Assembly (NCBI RefSeq): GCF_000471905.2
Contig: NW_006499848.1
Coordinates: forward strand, 3,575,226-3,639,225
Origin: Amborella trichopoda
Taxonomy: Eukaryota; Streptophyta; Magnoliopsida; Amborellales; Amborellaceae
DNA: 64,000 nt
Direction: 5' to 3'
Part shown: piece after piece, positions 10,885-24,300 of the stretch
Layout: each line of letters starts with the position of its first letter
Position numbering within the stretch: position 1 is the stretch's first letter
The notes under the pieces: generated by a model
Database searches by the model: none
Told to the model about the DNA's origin: nothing
The model's input: only the letters and a program-made list of their open reading frames with translations
Made by a program: the position numbers and the translations under genes

Positions 10885-12330
10885 GGATGATGATAAAAAT
10901 GTAATGTAAATTGGAATAACGATTGAAATCAAACGCAAAAGAACAAACCCAATGTAATTACTGGTGCTACAAATTGTTTCTAGAAACACTTACCTAATAA
11001 TTTATCATATTACAATAACTAAAAGCTGAAAAAATTTATACATAATAATTTATCATATTACAAAACTAAAACCTGAAAAATTTGTAAGGAAGCAGCCTCA
11101 GCTAACATCTTATCAGCTTAAATTTTTAAGGAAGTAGTCTTAGCTAACATCTTATCTGCGTCAACTACAAGAATCTTGGTTAACTTTCTTTTTTCATATC
11201 TTGTAAGAGTTACAGGAGTCACAATCACCAGTTACCACCTCCATCTTTGAAGTTGTAATAAAACCATCTTTCTCAATAGTACTCACAATCACCAGCTATC
11301 ATCTTTGAAGTTGTAATAAAACTATCCTTCTCAATAGTGCACCCCACACACGCTAGTTCTACCAGTATATTTCTCTATCGTATGCATATCCAAAATTTAT
11401 CAAAACCCCAACAAATAAATTTAAATAAAAAAAAACCAACAAAAAACAGAGAACAATATGAATAAGAACAAGAAACATATGGCTCATATTACTTATAAGT
11501 AAGACTAACAATGAGCAAAACAAAAAAGAGAAAAAAGTACAAGATTCAACACAACAACTGAATGACCAGTTCTCTTGTGCACATCACAGAATGCTTGAGA
11601 AAACATTCTGATTAAATGCATGCTTGAGAAAACATAAAACATTGTGTTCGTGGGCGTGTGCTACTTAGTTCATTATGGGCATCTGCTACTTAGTTCTCAA
11701 AGGGTGGTCTAACAATTGTTGGAAGGCATACAGCTGGTATTCTCCAGTATTGGACTGGGGTGATGAAAACCCATTTCTACATATAACCCTTATATATGAC
11801 ATGCACCAAACAAGTTGTGTGTGCGTGTGCTACTTAGTTCATACTTAGTGGTGTAACAATAGTTGGAAGGCATACAGTTGATATTCGCTGGTATTTGACT
11901 GGGCGATGAAAGCTCATTTCAATATATGACTCTTATATATGTCATGTAACAAACAAGTTGTCCCATAACCATTGTGGTCATGTGCTACTTAGTTCATTGT
12001 GGGCATGTGCTACTTAATTCTTATAGGATGGCGTAACAATTGTTGGAAGGCATACAGCTGGTATTCGACTGTGGCGATGAAAACTCATTTCTATATATAA
12101 CCCTTTGAGTAACACAGGAGATCAGTTGTATTCAAGTAAAGATCAGTTGTATTCGACTAGGGCAATGAAACCGATTTCTATATATAACTCTTTGAGTAAC
12201 AAGAGATAGATTCAACTTGAGCAATCGACTGAACAAAACAATACAGAGGGTTCAAAAGAACAACCAAACTTCAGCAATCGACTGAACAAAACAAATATGG
12301 TTCAAAGGAAAAAGCAGTAAAAAGCAGCAG
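10885..12330 (-). pseudogene. Decayed partial copy of the DBP5/LOS4 helicase (exons 2-3, intron 2 and intron 3 edge)
   Basis: The order of similarity follows the intact gene at 15312-24583 in the same orientation: 10885-11040 matches intron 3 near 22610-22750; 11095-11400 matches exon 3 (compare CTCAGCTAACATCT and TTGAAGTTGTAATAAAAC); 11400-11550 matches intron 2; and 11555-12210 matches exon 2. Because the intron is kept, this is a DNA duplication, not a retrocopy. The exon 2 part (TGTGCTACTTAGTTC..CAACAATTGTTGGAAGGC..GATGAAA..CATTTCTA) is repeated about three times, near 11650, 11830 and 11980, with a period of roughly 150-200 bp. The frame is destroyed throughout and exons 1 and 4-8 are absent. 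Confidence 0.82.
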
Positions 12331-13150
12331 TGAACAAAACAAATATGGTTCAATTGTTCTTTTTGAAGAAACATGAATATTTTCTTTTCAGAACAAAAAA
12401 TGGAATATATCTAGTGACTGTGCCGAATTTCAGACCTCCATTAGGCAATTATCTGTCTTCCTAAGCGACATGTACAACTTGAGTGAAATTATGACATGAA
12501 AAAATATGTGCGAAAGAAATCCTACTCATTTGCAATTATTTAAACAATCAAAATAAAGCGCATCTCCAAACTGTGGGACAATGCAATCTTGGTGTTGAAA
12601 ACTCTTATAATAACCAAAAAAATCTGTTTCCACCCCTATTTCTTAAATGTAAAGCTTTGAAAATGATTTAAATTGAGCAGATATATAAAATCTTGAAAAT
12701 AGATTATCCAGATAGGCAGATTTTTTGTTACAAGGTGCACTACTTTTTAAGACTTCATATATATATATATATATTTTATTTTATTTTTTTCTTTCTTTTC
12801 TTTTCTTTTTTTTTTCTTTTTTTTTTTTCTTTTTTCTTTTTAAATTCTCATAGATCTGGAGTTCAAGAATATCAACTTTAGGGTTTCTAGTGTTATAACA
12901 ACTTGATAGGTTTTCAAGGTGCATGTCACTTCTACCTAGGGTTTTTTCTTCCAAAATTATGATTTACATATTGATATTAAACATATATAATAAACTGAAT
13001 GATTCCAATTTCCTTTATCTCACGCACATTCGCTCTAGAAACATCTAACTGTTGGTTTTTGTTTTTAACAACTTTGGAAATCACTCTACTTGTTTTGTTT
13101 TTAATAACTTCTTTGGAAAACACTCTACGTGTTGTTTTGGAAAATATTTT
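12331..13150. other. AT-rich intergenic sequence with T-rich microsatellites
   Basis: About 12590-12930 resembles the diverged family C-like sequences (GATTATCCAGATAGG, AAGGTGCACTACTTTTTAAGA). It is interrupted by (TA)n and long CT/T runs at 12756-12842. No coding region is supported. Confidence 0.35.
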
Positions 13151-13154
13151 GGGT

Positions 13155-13480
13155 TTTATAGTTTTTTTTAAAACACTCTACTCCTCTACTCCTCTATTTG
13201 TTGTAAAATATTGTTTTGGTTATGCAACAAACCTTCAAAAAAAAATTTAGAACACAATAAACATAGAATATCTCCAACTCCCAAATGATATCTAAAAAGA
13301 AATAAAAAAATATTTAGTTTTTTTTAAAACACTGTACTCTTCTACTTTCGTTGTAAAATATTGTTTTGGTTATGCAATATTGAGAAAACAACGAACCTTC
13401 AAAAAAAATTTAGAACACAATAAACATACAATATCTCCAACTCCCAAATGATATCTAAAAAGCAATAAAAAAATATTTTC
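13155..13480 (+). repeat. Tandem duplication, ~160-bp unit, two copies
   Basis: The unit beginning TAGTTTTTTTTAAAACACTC recurs at about 13315. Both copies contain TTGTAAAATATTGTTTTGG and TAGAACACAATAAACATA. Copy 2 carries a short insertion (ATTGAGAAAACAACG). The function is unknown. Confidence 0.7.
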
Positions 13481-14140
13481 GAATATGCGCCAAAGCACTA
13501 TGTAGAATACAATAAACATAAAAAAATAGAAATAAGAAATAACTTGCCGCTTTCATCCTCTCTGTTTTGAACAATCAACCTCTATTTATTTCATTTTAGA
13601 ATTTTTATCCATTATGCGACTGTTTTGAACCATCAACCTCTTTTCATCTCTATCTTCATAAAAATTTTACCCATTATTCAATCTCCTCCAATGTTTTAGA
13701 TTTCCAATGTCCTGTTCTAGATTTCCAATGTTATAATATATTTATTTCTACTTCCACGTATCTACTTTATAAACTTCAATTATTTTTCTCACTAAACTCC
13801 AAATATTTTTTTCAATTATTTTCTTCACTATACTCCAAGTAAATAATTTTATGAACTTTATAATACTTTATAAAACTCCAAATATTTTCTTCAATTATTT
13901 CCCTCACTAAACTCCAAATATTTTTTTAATAATTTTAAACAAGTAATCTTACTGCCTATACTTTATAATACTTTATAAAACTAATCAGGAGAAGCATCTT
14001 TTGAAGACACATTTACAGCCTTCGAAATAGAAGCATCTTTTGAAGACACATTTATAGCCTTCGAAATACATTTGTAGCCTTCGAAATTGGTTTTATGACT
14101 AGATTATCTAGTAAACCTATAAATAAAAAGTGCACAGTTC
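13481..14140. other. AT-rich intergenic sequence, small local repeats only
   Basis: Short repeated motifs (AAACTCCAAATATTTTTTTC at 13795-13930, GAAGCATCTTTTGAAGACAC at 13992 and 14030) suggest local slippage or duplication. Nothing coding is seen. Confidence 0.35.
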
Positions 14141-14159
14141 TAAAAAGTGAGGGCCTACA

Positions 14160-14530
14160 ATTATAATTGTCCATTGGCACCAGCTGCTTATAACATATAT
14201 CATTGCACCATAGGCATAACATGCATAAGGTGCTTCTTATAATTATATACCGTTGCACCATGGTCACCGCATGCATATGGTGCATTATGCATGCAGTCCT
14301 ACAAATCATGTGTGATGCATGCTCTGATGTGATGCTTTCCATGAGAGTGCAGATATTGTGATATGGGGTGCGTAATTAGTAGTAAAAAAACCGTGATGCT
14401 TCCAATGAGAGTGCAGATATTGTGATATGGGGTGTGTAATTAGTAGTAAAAAGACCAAGAGAAGCCCAAAACAAGATCTGGGGTGTGTAATTAGCAGTAA
14501 AAAGACAGAAGCCCAAAAAAAAACTCCTTT
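14160..14530 (+). repeat. Short tandem duplications
   Basis: A TTGCACCAT..CATGCATA unit repeats at about 14203-14285. A second unit (GATGCTT(T)CCA(AT)GAGAGTGCAGATATTGTGATATGG and following) occurs at 14329 and 14394, with a shortened third copy of its end (GGGGTGTGTAATTAGCAGTAAAAAGAC) near 14480. These are non-coding. Confidence 0.65.
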
Positions 14531-14773
14531 GTGTTAATGCTTGGAGTTGACAAACTTTATATTTTCATGGCAGGGATCAAATACCTCGAACCCCCAGCTT
14601 TTCCCCATAGTCAAATATAAAGTAGCACTAGAAGACCGCCTATTATTTTACAGTCCAATTGCACCCATGGCTCGTTCCTGCAAATGTAGGTATTTTATTT
14701 TCCTTTGACTCGCTGTTGAAGTGGTCGAGGTGAAGTCTAATCCAATCAAAACAAATGGAAGGAAAATATAAAA

Positions 14774-15001
14774 TAAGATTATCTATAAAATATAGAGGTC
14801 ACTATCATTCTTAAATTTCATATGGTTGGTAAGTGTCATTGAATAGACACAAAGCTCCAATTGAATAGACAGTTTCAAAAAAAAATTTCTTAAACTTGAT
14901 GACTCACCTCAAACCATCCAATTTGACATCTAATTAAAGGAACTGATTGTGACCTCCATGTACAAAAGATAAAAGATAAATGATCTCTTTATAAAGAATC
15001 C
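14774..15001 (-). mobile_element. MULE-type MITE, family B, with perfect 9-bp target-site duplication
   Basis: This is a 228-bp element with TIRs related to GATCATTTATCTTTTGTACA and AGAGGTCACAAT, read in reverse. The flanks are identical 9-mers, AATATAAAA, at 14765-14773 and 15002-15010. It lies about 300 bp downstream of the helicase stop codon. Confidence 0.82.
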
Positions 15002-15311
15002 AATATAAAATGCCAGCATACTCCTAAAATGACTTGTTAATATACAATGATCAAGCAAGTACATATAGTAGTACTCTCTTTTTTCACTTTACAAATAATC
15101 TACCAAGATTTTCTTTGTTCTAACATGCTGATATCTCCCAACTGTCGACGGGTAGGGCATTTCTTAACCTCATAGTTTGTATGAGTTTCTTGTTTCATGT
15201 TCCACATGAACATACAATTTCAACACAATGCTCCACACGAATATACAATCTCACCACATCAATCACCAAAAACACAACTCCAAACTTTATTCCAACTCCG
15301 AAATGATGATA

Positions 15312-18300
15312 CTACGCTAGACCAGCCTCTTTGAGAGCAGCCTCAAAAAGTTCCTCACTCTCCCACGATGAAATCTGCTATCACAAAATTAAAGAAGCCC
15401 ATAAAATTAAAGTAGCCCAATGTTCGACCATGTTTTGGTGAAGGAACACGTATGGGTGGGAGTATGTGTTTGTGAGTATATTTTATAAAATAAAATGGAA
15501 GATTTTTGTACAGGAGTATAGATGAACGTACAAGAGAGATTTTGGTGGACTATAGGTGCGTGGGTGGTTGTATAAGAGTGAGAGTTTGTTTTATGATGAT
15601 CAGATTACCTCTTTTATTTTGTGCTGGAAATGTTTTTCTATTTTCTCCATCAGTTCAGCATCATCATGTCCGCTCATAAAGTTAAAAACAGCTCCTGAAA
15701 GTCAATCATGATAAGTTAGATAGAAAATTTCTCTATTCTTACTGAAAATGAAAATTAAAAAGAATCCATAAAATTGGAAACTTAAATCAATCCTACATAG
15801 ATCTAAAGGCCACAACCTTTATTACATGATGATAACACACCACGCACATATCCTAAAAAGCTAATTATAAGAGCTACATATAATGGTCAATGAATAACTA
15901 CTATTACATGTGATAACAAACACAAATAACCCAAAAGGTTTACTACAGAATTCAAAAACTCGACCGACTCCACACATATATAGACGAGTCACTCAACCTC
16001 AACAATTAGCCCCATTTAGTTCCCATTTAACTACTCAAGCACATGGGAGCCCGTAAAATTCTCGACGAGTGCTGTTAATAATAGTGCTATGGGACTTGTC
16101 CAAGTCCACAGATTCAGGCCAGTAAGTCAGCCTTACCCATAAGGTAAGGCCGAGTTACCCCAAGTTGTGCATACAACTCGGGGCACATAAATTTCAAAAA
16201 CTGTATGTTTGCTACCTTTCTTATTTTTCAAATAGAGCACGAAGTAACAGTGGAGTCTCACTTCTCCCACATTCTTTCACTCCCTGTTCCCGAATGCTTC
16301 CCCCCTGCCCCCTCTTTAACCACTCTCTCCACCCCCCACCCACCCACCCACCCACCCACCCAAAAAAAAAAGACAAAAAAAAAGACAAAAAAAAAAGCCA
16401 CGGCGAGTCCACTCGGACTCACCTCAAGTATTGCCGGCTCCTAGCCTGAGCTGAGTAATTAAACATTACTTTATTTATATGGAATATAGATAAACTGCTC
16501 AATGGAAAGACATAGAAATCTAACCTTTCCGACCAAAACGGCCAGCTCGACCAATCCTATGTATATATGCTTCGTAATCAGGTTCAGTTCTTCTTCTTTG
16601 ACGAGGATTCTGAGGATCGGGATGCTGATATTTGATAGGGAGATCAAAATTCACCACCAGATTCACCTTTAAAAAGAAAACCGGCTAGAAGTTAATTATC
16701 AAAAGCAAGGAAAACGAAACAGATTCACTTTAAGAAAAGAAAACTGGCCCGAACTTGATTATCAAAAGGGGTAGAAAAAAAAACTTTATACAACTTAAAA
16801 ACTAAGAAAAAGACCATATCTAAAGAATTGCATGTGAATTACCTGGGCTTGATCAAAACCACGAGCCAATACATCAGTAGATATGAGAACTTTCGTCAAT
16901 CCAGACTTGAACTCGTTGACAATGCGATCCCTGGCATCTAGTTCAAGTGCACCTTGAATTGATGTGCAATCCCATCCTTCTTTCTCTAGTGTACGATGCA
17001 AGATGCTCGCACTTTGCCTCGTATTAACAAAAATAATTGTCTGACCCAACTTTTGAGCCAACAAAAAGATCTTGTTCTTCAACACCTCTAACTTGGCAAG
17101 CTCATCCGGGACCTGAACTTTATACTGTTTTATAGTATCCAAAGCAAGCTCTTCTTTCTTAACAAACATATGATTGCCATCCTTTACAATTCTTGATGCA
17201 AAATCTTTCACAGTTTCATTAAATGTTGCAGAGAATAAAAGGACCTGTAAGATAACATAAAAAGGTAAATATGAAGTTGTTTGCTTTGTCTTAAATCAGG
17301 ACAATATGCCTTTGCATTAGTAGAGAAAAAATGTCCTGGCAGATTTCAGGATAACCCCAAAACATATTATTGGATATAAAAATAAGCAACCAAATAATTT
17401 ACGAAAATCCTGAAACAAAAATTAAGATATAAAAACCAAATGCATATACTCAGACATCCTAGCATGGTAATGCCGTGATTTTGGTACAGGGAGTCAAGAT
17501 AATGTTCTAGTCTATGGTGCATAGATAATTCAATTTGCCCACAAACAACGCAAGTTGACAGCATCCTAGCAACTAGGGACAAGCCCCACACGATGAATCC
17601 AAAAGTCCAACAAAATCATAAAAAGCAGTAATATGCTCAGAAATATCACTACCAAAACTACACAAAACCCAACACATAACCATCCGCATGCCATCACATC
17701 AACCTACATAACTACTTTTCCATCATCTGAAAGAAAAAAATCTGAAAATCTAGGCATTGTACCCAAAATCAGTCTATCATTAACTAAAGCATGAAGGTGA
17801 AACAAGTCAAATCTGGTGGTTGAGGTAATGCACAGTCCCTGAATCCAGTCCCACAAAAAAAAGAAAACAAGGCAAAACTCATTTTGCTCTTTTATTGATC
17901 AAAACAAAACAAAAACTACTTTCTGAGTTCCAGTTATAATTTTTAACGGAAGAGAAAACACAAAATCACTAACAAAAACACAAACTTCAGTTCAAATAAG
18001 TTAGTCAAACTTCCTGGACTCTGCCAGCCTATGATCCAACTGGTTCTAGCAAGAGACTGGAAATGTATCATCAGATAGACTCCAACAAAACCAGTAAATA
18101 CCCAAATCCAACTCATGATCATCAATGTACCACCACATGACCCATATAACTATTTCAGTAACACTTGACAATATAAAGTAATCCATAAAATATAGCTAAA
18201 ATGGTCCATTTGAATATAAAATGGAAACTGGCTAAATCTGGTTGTTAAAGATATGCACTATCCCCATGCACCAATTCCTCATGAGATGAAAAGGAAAAAA

Positions 18301-21300
18301 GACATGGTTTTGCTGCTCTGTTGATCAAACAAAAACAAAACCATATTCTAATTCATGATGAATATCTTATTCACAAAAAAGAAATATCGCCAACAAACTC
18401 ATCACACAAAACAAAACTCAGATCAAATGAAGCTAGTCAAATTACCTTAACTTTGCCAACCGAGAAAAAGGGTACATCTAGTTCTTTGAGTATAATCGTG
18501 CAGCATCCAAAATATCCACAGAAACCATCTTTACTACATTGTACTTTTTATTTCTTTACGACAGGATTCTATTAAAAATCTCATGGAGGCGTCGCCTTTG
18601 ACATAACACCTAGCAGTTGATTTATCATAACATTCATTTAATAGGAAAGGAAAAGCGAAACCTATATGCTTGCAAACAAAAGAAGAGCTCTCCACACAAC
18701 TCTTGGATTTCTCAGTGACCGTTCACTTCAGTGGTCACAGATAACTTCCTTTTTCGAGCTACCTTCGTTTATGGCCCTAACTGCCCTCTTAGGCATCAGG
18801 AGCTCTGGCGGAACTTCAGTCAATTGCTCCAACTACTAATCTCCCCTGGCTCTTAGGTGGAGACTTGTCAAATGGACCCACAAAAAATATAATGGTGGTC
18901 GCCTCACTGCCACTATGAGATTTTTTGGAGTACATAGATAGCATCCCTCTCATTGATATTCCCTTCTCAAAGGCTTCTTTGACTTGGTCCAATCATGTGA
19001 CAAATCCTATTATGACCAAAATTGATAGATTCATGGTCTCCCACCTTTGATCATAAGCCCATTCTCTTGGATACCAATCCTGTGCAACGCTCGGTCAAAC
19101 CTTTTAGACTTGAGCTTTTCTGACTGGAAGTGCCTTCCTTCACCCACCTCTTCAGATCTCGTTGGTCCTCCCTATCTGTAACAGGGTGGGCAGGCTTTAG
19201 ACCCTCAAAAAAACTACAATTGTTAAAGGCTTCCATTAAGCAATAGAGTCGCTCGCTTCCTACTAACTTTGGGGAGCTTTTTCCGCTGATATCCAGTCCC
19301 TAGACACCCTGGAAGAATCTCGTGCTCTCACGCCTCAAGAACGCGTTGATAGGGTTACTGCTAAACTCTACCTTCACCACACTCTAAGGCTTGAGGAAAA
19401 CTATCAGTACTAGAGATCAAGGATCAAATGGCTTAAAGTAGGGGGCAGAAACACTATCTTTTTTCCACAAAACGGCTAGCTCTAGGAGAAGGGAAATGTT
19501 ATTACCCATATCACTGCTGGCAGTCATTCCTTCTATCAACCTGATCAAATGAGTTGTATTTTCATCAGATACTTCAAAAATCTCTTTTCCCAGCCTCATC
19601 ATACCTCACCTTCTTTGGGCAATCTCTCCTTCCAAGACTCTCACCTTTGATGAAGTTGCCTAGCTTGAGAGAAATTTTACCCAAGAGGAGATTCATAAGG
19701 TTGTCTTCAATCTACCCAAAGACAAGGCCCCTAGGCCAGACAATTTCCCCATTGTTATTTTCCAGAACTTAGACATCGTTGCCCCTGACCTTCTTGCCTT
19801 CTTTGAAGAATATTTCCGTAGACGTCATCTAAATTCAGCCTTAAATTTCACCTTCAAAGCCTTGGTCCCATAATTGAAGGCGCTGAAAAGCTGAGAGACT
19901 CATCTTATAAGATTCTTGCCAAGGTCTTAACCTCTCACCTCCAAAAGGTGCTTAGCTCTGACATTTCGTCTACTAAATCTACCTTTGTTGCCAATAGACA
20001 AATCCTAGACGGGGGCCTCACGACTCATGAAGCCATTCACTTCAGAGCCATTTCTGGCCAGAAGAGCCTTATCATCAAACTAGACTGGTAGAAGGCCTAT
20101 GACCATCTCGATTGGGATCTCCTTGACCTTATACAAGCCCATATGGGTTTTGGCACTAAATGGAGAATGTGGATCAAGGCATGTATTTCTAACCCTTTGT
20201 TCTCTATCCTTCTCAATGTTACCGCAGTTGGCTTGAGGCCTGAGGCACGCAAACCCTCTCTCACCCTTTCTCTTTGGAGTTACTCTTTTCCAGAACCATC
20301 TCCATACTCTATGACAGGGATCTCCTCACTGGTTTTAGGACTTCCTCAGAAGGCCTTGTCCTCTCCCATCTCCTCTACGTAGACGAGACCCTCATCTTTT
20401 GTGATGCCAACCCCAACCAGCTAGACAACATCTGACTCTTTCTTAGGAGTTTCGAACTGTTAATTGGGATGGATGTCAACATGTCTAAGACCAAAACGTC
20501 CCTCCCTTCTACATATCTTGGCTATCCTCTCTGTCTAGGTAAACCCAAAAAACACCTTTGGGATAAACTTGTTGAGAAGTTTAGTTGGAAGTTTGCCAGC
20601 TGGAAGAATCGATTCATATCCCTAGGGGGGAGAATCACCCTTATCAAAGCCACTCACAAACATCCCCATTAACCACATGTCCCTCTTCCAAATCCCAGCT
20701 TTTGTTCTCCAACACCTTGAAAAGCTCATGAGAGACTTTTTGTGGTCTGGGTCTACTGAAGATCACACAATCCACCTTGTAGCTTGGGAGAACGTCTGCA
20801 TTCCTAATAAACTTGGAGGCTTGGCACAAGGAGACTTAGAACCATGCACCAAGCGTTGTTGGAAAAATGGTGGTGGAAGCAGGTAATACAAGCTACGCAA
20901 GAGCTTGAAGATGATGGGTGGTTGCCCAGATTCCCCTCCCAAAAATCTTCAGGGGACTGGAAATGCATCTCTTGTAAAAACGCTTTTCTAAAATATTCAG
21001 GAGCCTGGAAATGCATCTCGTGTAAAAACGCTTTCCTGAACTACATTAGATTCAACCTAGGGAATGATTAGAAAATTAGATTTTTTTTAAAATAAATGGA
21101 TAGGAGACTTACCCCTTAAACAGGTCTTCCCTTCCCTCTTCCTCCTGGCTCACAATCAGGCAGTAGTGATTACTGATTATGCCAAGCTTAAAGGTTCCTC
21201 CCTTGTCTGGACTCCTATTTTTAAGCGGAACCTTACTGTCCAGGAAACCTTCTCTTTGAATTTCATGCTTCAAATACTTGCACCTCTCTTCAGCACACTC

Positions 21301-24300
21301 CTTGGTCATGATTTTATCATCTGGTCCCCTAGCCCTTCTCGCACTTTCACGATCTCTTCTTTCTACGACTCCTTACTTCCTAACCTAAACCCCTCACCCA
21401 TTCTCAATAAAACTTGGTCTCTACCTATGCCTCACAAGATTCAGGCTTTCATTTGGGTTCTCCTTCAAGGCAAGGCCCTTACATTAGGCCAACTGCAGAG
21501 ATGTGGGCTCTCTTTACCCAATCAATGCACCCTACATCTCCAAGAAGAGGAGACTATCCCTCATCACTTCATCCATTATGAGGTCTCTTCCTGCATTTGG
21601 TCCTCTCTTCTTAAACTCTTCGGCCTTCAATGGGTCACTCCCCCTTCCCTAGCTAGTCTATTCTCTGCTCTTCTATCCCTGCCATTTCCAAGAAATGGAA
21701 GAAAACTATGGGAACTGTCAATGGAAGCTCTACTCTGGAGCATCTGGCAGGAAAGGAACTCTAGGACCTTTAGAGGAAACCCTAGGCGTGAACGTTCCTT
21801 CTTTGATTTCGTCCTTAACTTTATCTCCTTTTGGGCAAAAGTCATTCCTATCTTTGCCAACTTTTGTCTCACTCACTTTCTAGCTAATTGGGAGTCCCTC
21901 TTGAACATCTCGGCCCCTCGATCAGATTCTAAGCTCAATCAACACCCCCAAGACACCCCCCCCCCCCCCGCCAGGCTTCCTTAAGTTAAATACAAATGGC
22001 TCATCCTTAGGAAATCCTAGCCGCTCTGGTTTTTGGAGGTACTTTGGCAAATTCAGACAGTATATTTCTCTCCTTCTCGAGGTACATAGGGATCACAAGC
22101 TCCCTTTCTACAACCTTATTCCTATATCTTGAGTTTTCTCCACTTGTTTTATTTTATTGTACCCCTCTCTTACTATCTTTCTCCCACTAACCCTCTTCAT
22201 CTGAAGTTTGAGCGCCCAACTTGAGGGTTGCCTTCATCAATCTAAGATGATGTAATTCAATATCTTATAATTATAGAGTTAACCTTTCCTCATAAAAGAG
22301 AGTAACTGAATAACTGATTATCATATTTACCATCTTAAAATATATACACGCAGCTCCTGTCAATAGAAATAGCGACAAATGCAACATACAAACTAAATAT
22401 GGAAGGTAGAATATCAGAAGCATTAAACCTTATTCTTAAGAAAATACATGTCCATATAAAGTGAATAACAAACCTGACAGTTAGGATCTGAATTGGATTT
22501 ATTTCCTTCAATAGCTTTCATGATCCTCAGAGAATCATCCTTAAATCCCTCCTGCAAAACAAAACACAAAACCAGCATTGTGTATACAATAATAAATATC
22601 ATATTATTACTTGGATAATAACTTTGTCAAATGCAATGTAAATTGATGCCACAATCCAATACATTGGAAAGAACAAACCAATGCAATTACTGGCGCAACA
22701 ATTCTGTCAACCAGAATCACTGATATAACAATTTATCATACTACAAATACAAAAGTAGGCATATACTATGCTCCTGAGGGAGCATAGTGTAAACCTACTC
22801 CCCCGGTAAGAAAACCTACTCGCTAGGATTTTTTTTGTCATAAAATTTTGGGAACAACCTAAGAATCACTAGGAAATCTACTTGAAAGAAAAAATTGAAT
22901 TCTAATAAGTTTTTTAACACTAAGAACTCATCCTCCAAAAATTGGACGGTCTCTATTCAATCTTGAGACATTATTTTTTTCAAGTGCATAGATGGTGCAA
23001 TTAGGGTTTTTTTATTGAGGTTAATCTATGGGTTGATGAGGTTACATCCGCAAAATTTGGGGTTCTAAAAATAATCCTAGATGAAGTTTTACCCAAGAAA
23101 ACTATTGCAATTTTCCTAAAGAATTGTACTCAGTACCACCCCCCTCGAACAAAAACAAAATAAATAAATAAATAAACCAAAAAAAGCATAAAATGAAAAG
23201 TTCACAGGAAGGTACCTCAGCTAACATCTGATCAGCCTCGTCAAATACAAGAATCTTTATATATCGAGTGCTTAACTTTCTTTTTGCTATCCACCCTTTC
23301 AAAGTTCCAGGAGTCCCAATCACAACTTGTTCAGTTACCGCCTCCATTCTTGAAGTTGTAATAAAACTATTCTTGTCAGTAGGAACTGCGCACATACTCG
23401 TTATACCAGTGTATTTCCCCATCCTTAAAAGCACCTCCCGGTTCTGCAAATCCCAAACTTCATCAAAACCCTAGAAATTAAATTTAAAAACAAAAAAGGA
23501 AGCAGGAAGCAAGAACATGATGAAGAAGAACAAGAAGTACAGGGCTGATATGACTGAATATGTAAGAAAGCTAAGAGTAAACCAAAGTAGAAGAATAAGT
23601 AAAAGATTCAACATTAAACCTGAATAGCTAGTTCTCTTGTGGGGCATACACATAGTGCTTGAGGGACTTTGTGATTTGGGTCGACTCGACTCAACATGCC
23701 AAGCACAAAACAAGTGGTCTTTCCAGAACCATTGTGGGCTTGTGCTACTAAGCTCTTATATGGTGGTGTAACGATCATTGGAAGGCTTACAGCCTGTATT
23801 CGACTGGGGCGACTGAAACCCATTGCTACATATAAACCTTTGAGTAGCTCTTTCGAAAGATTCAACTCCTCAAAAGTTTTTGCTGAGGTGTACAAAGAAT
23901 CACCTGTTTTAACCTGAATCAAACATTACTCAGAATGTCAAAAAATAACAAATAACATGTAACTATCAAAATGGATATAACCCCTCGTTCAATCAAATCC
24001 CCCTCTCTTTCAATCAAATCTCAATTTAAATGTCAAAATCAATTCAGCGGTTCCCTAATTATCATAACCAGTTCAATAAGGAACACCAACAAAAAACTAA
24101 GCAAGTCAAAAGAAAAGAAGATATATGATGCACAGTATTACAACCCCTTAATAAAATAATAAAACTCCTTCATGGTTCAAAAGAAAACCAGACTTGAGAA
24201 ACTGAAGAAAACCAATACGGCTCAAAAGGAAAACCTAAATTGGTGATTGAAAGACCAATTACTACCAATCCTTGGTGGAAACAGAGAGAGAGAGAGAAGA

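Noticed and set aside
14540-14720. Possible tRNA-like box (GGGGGTTCGAGGTATTTGATCC on the minus strand)
   Set aside because: A box B-like word is present, but no box A at the right spacing and no cloverleaf could be drawn.
16165-16449. Overlapping plus- and minus-strand frames around a CACC repeat
   Set aside because: They are produced by a CCCA/ACCC microsatellite and poly-A runs in helicase intron 6. No splice support or homology.
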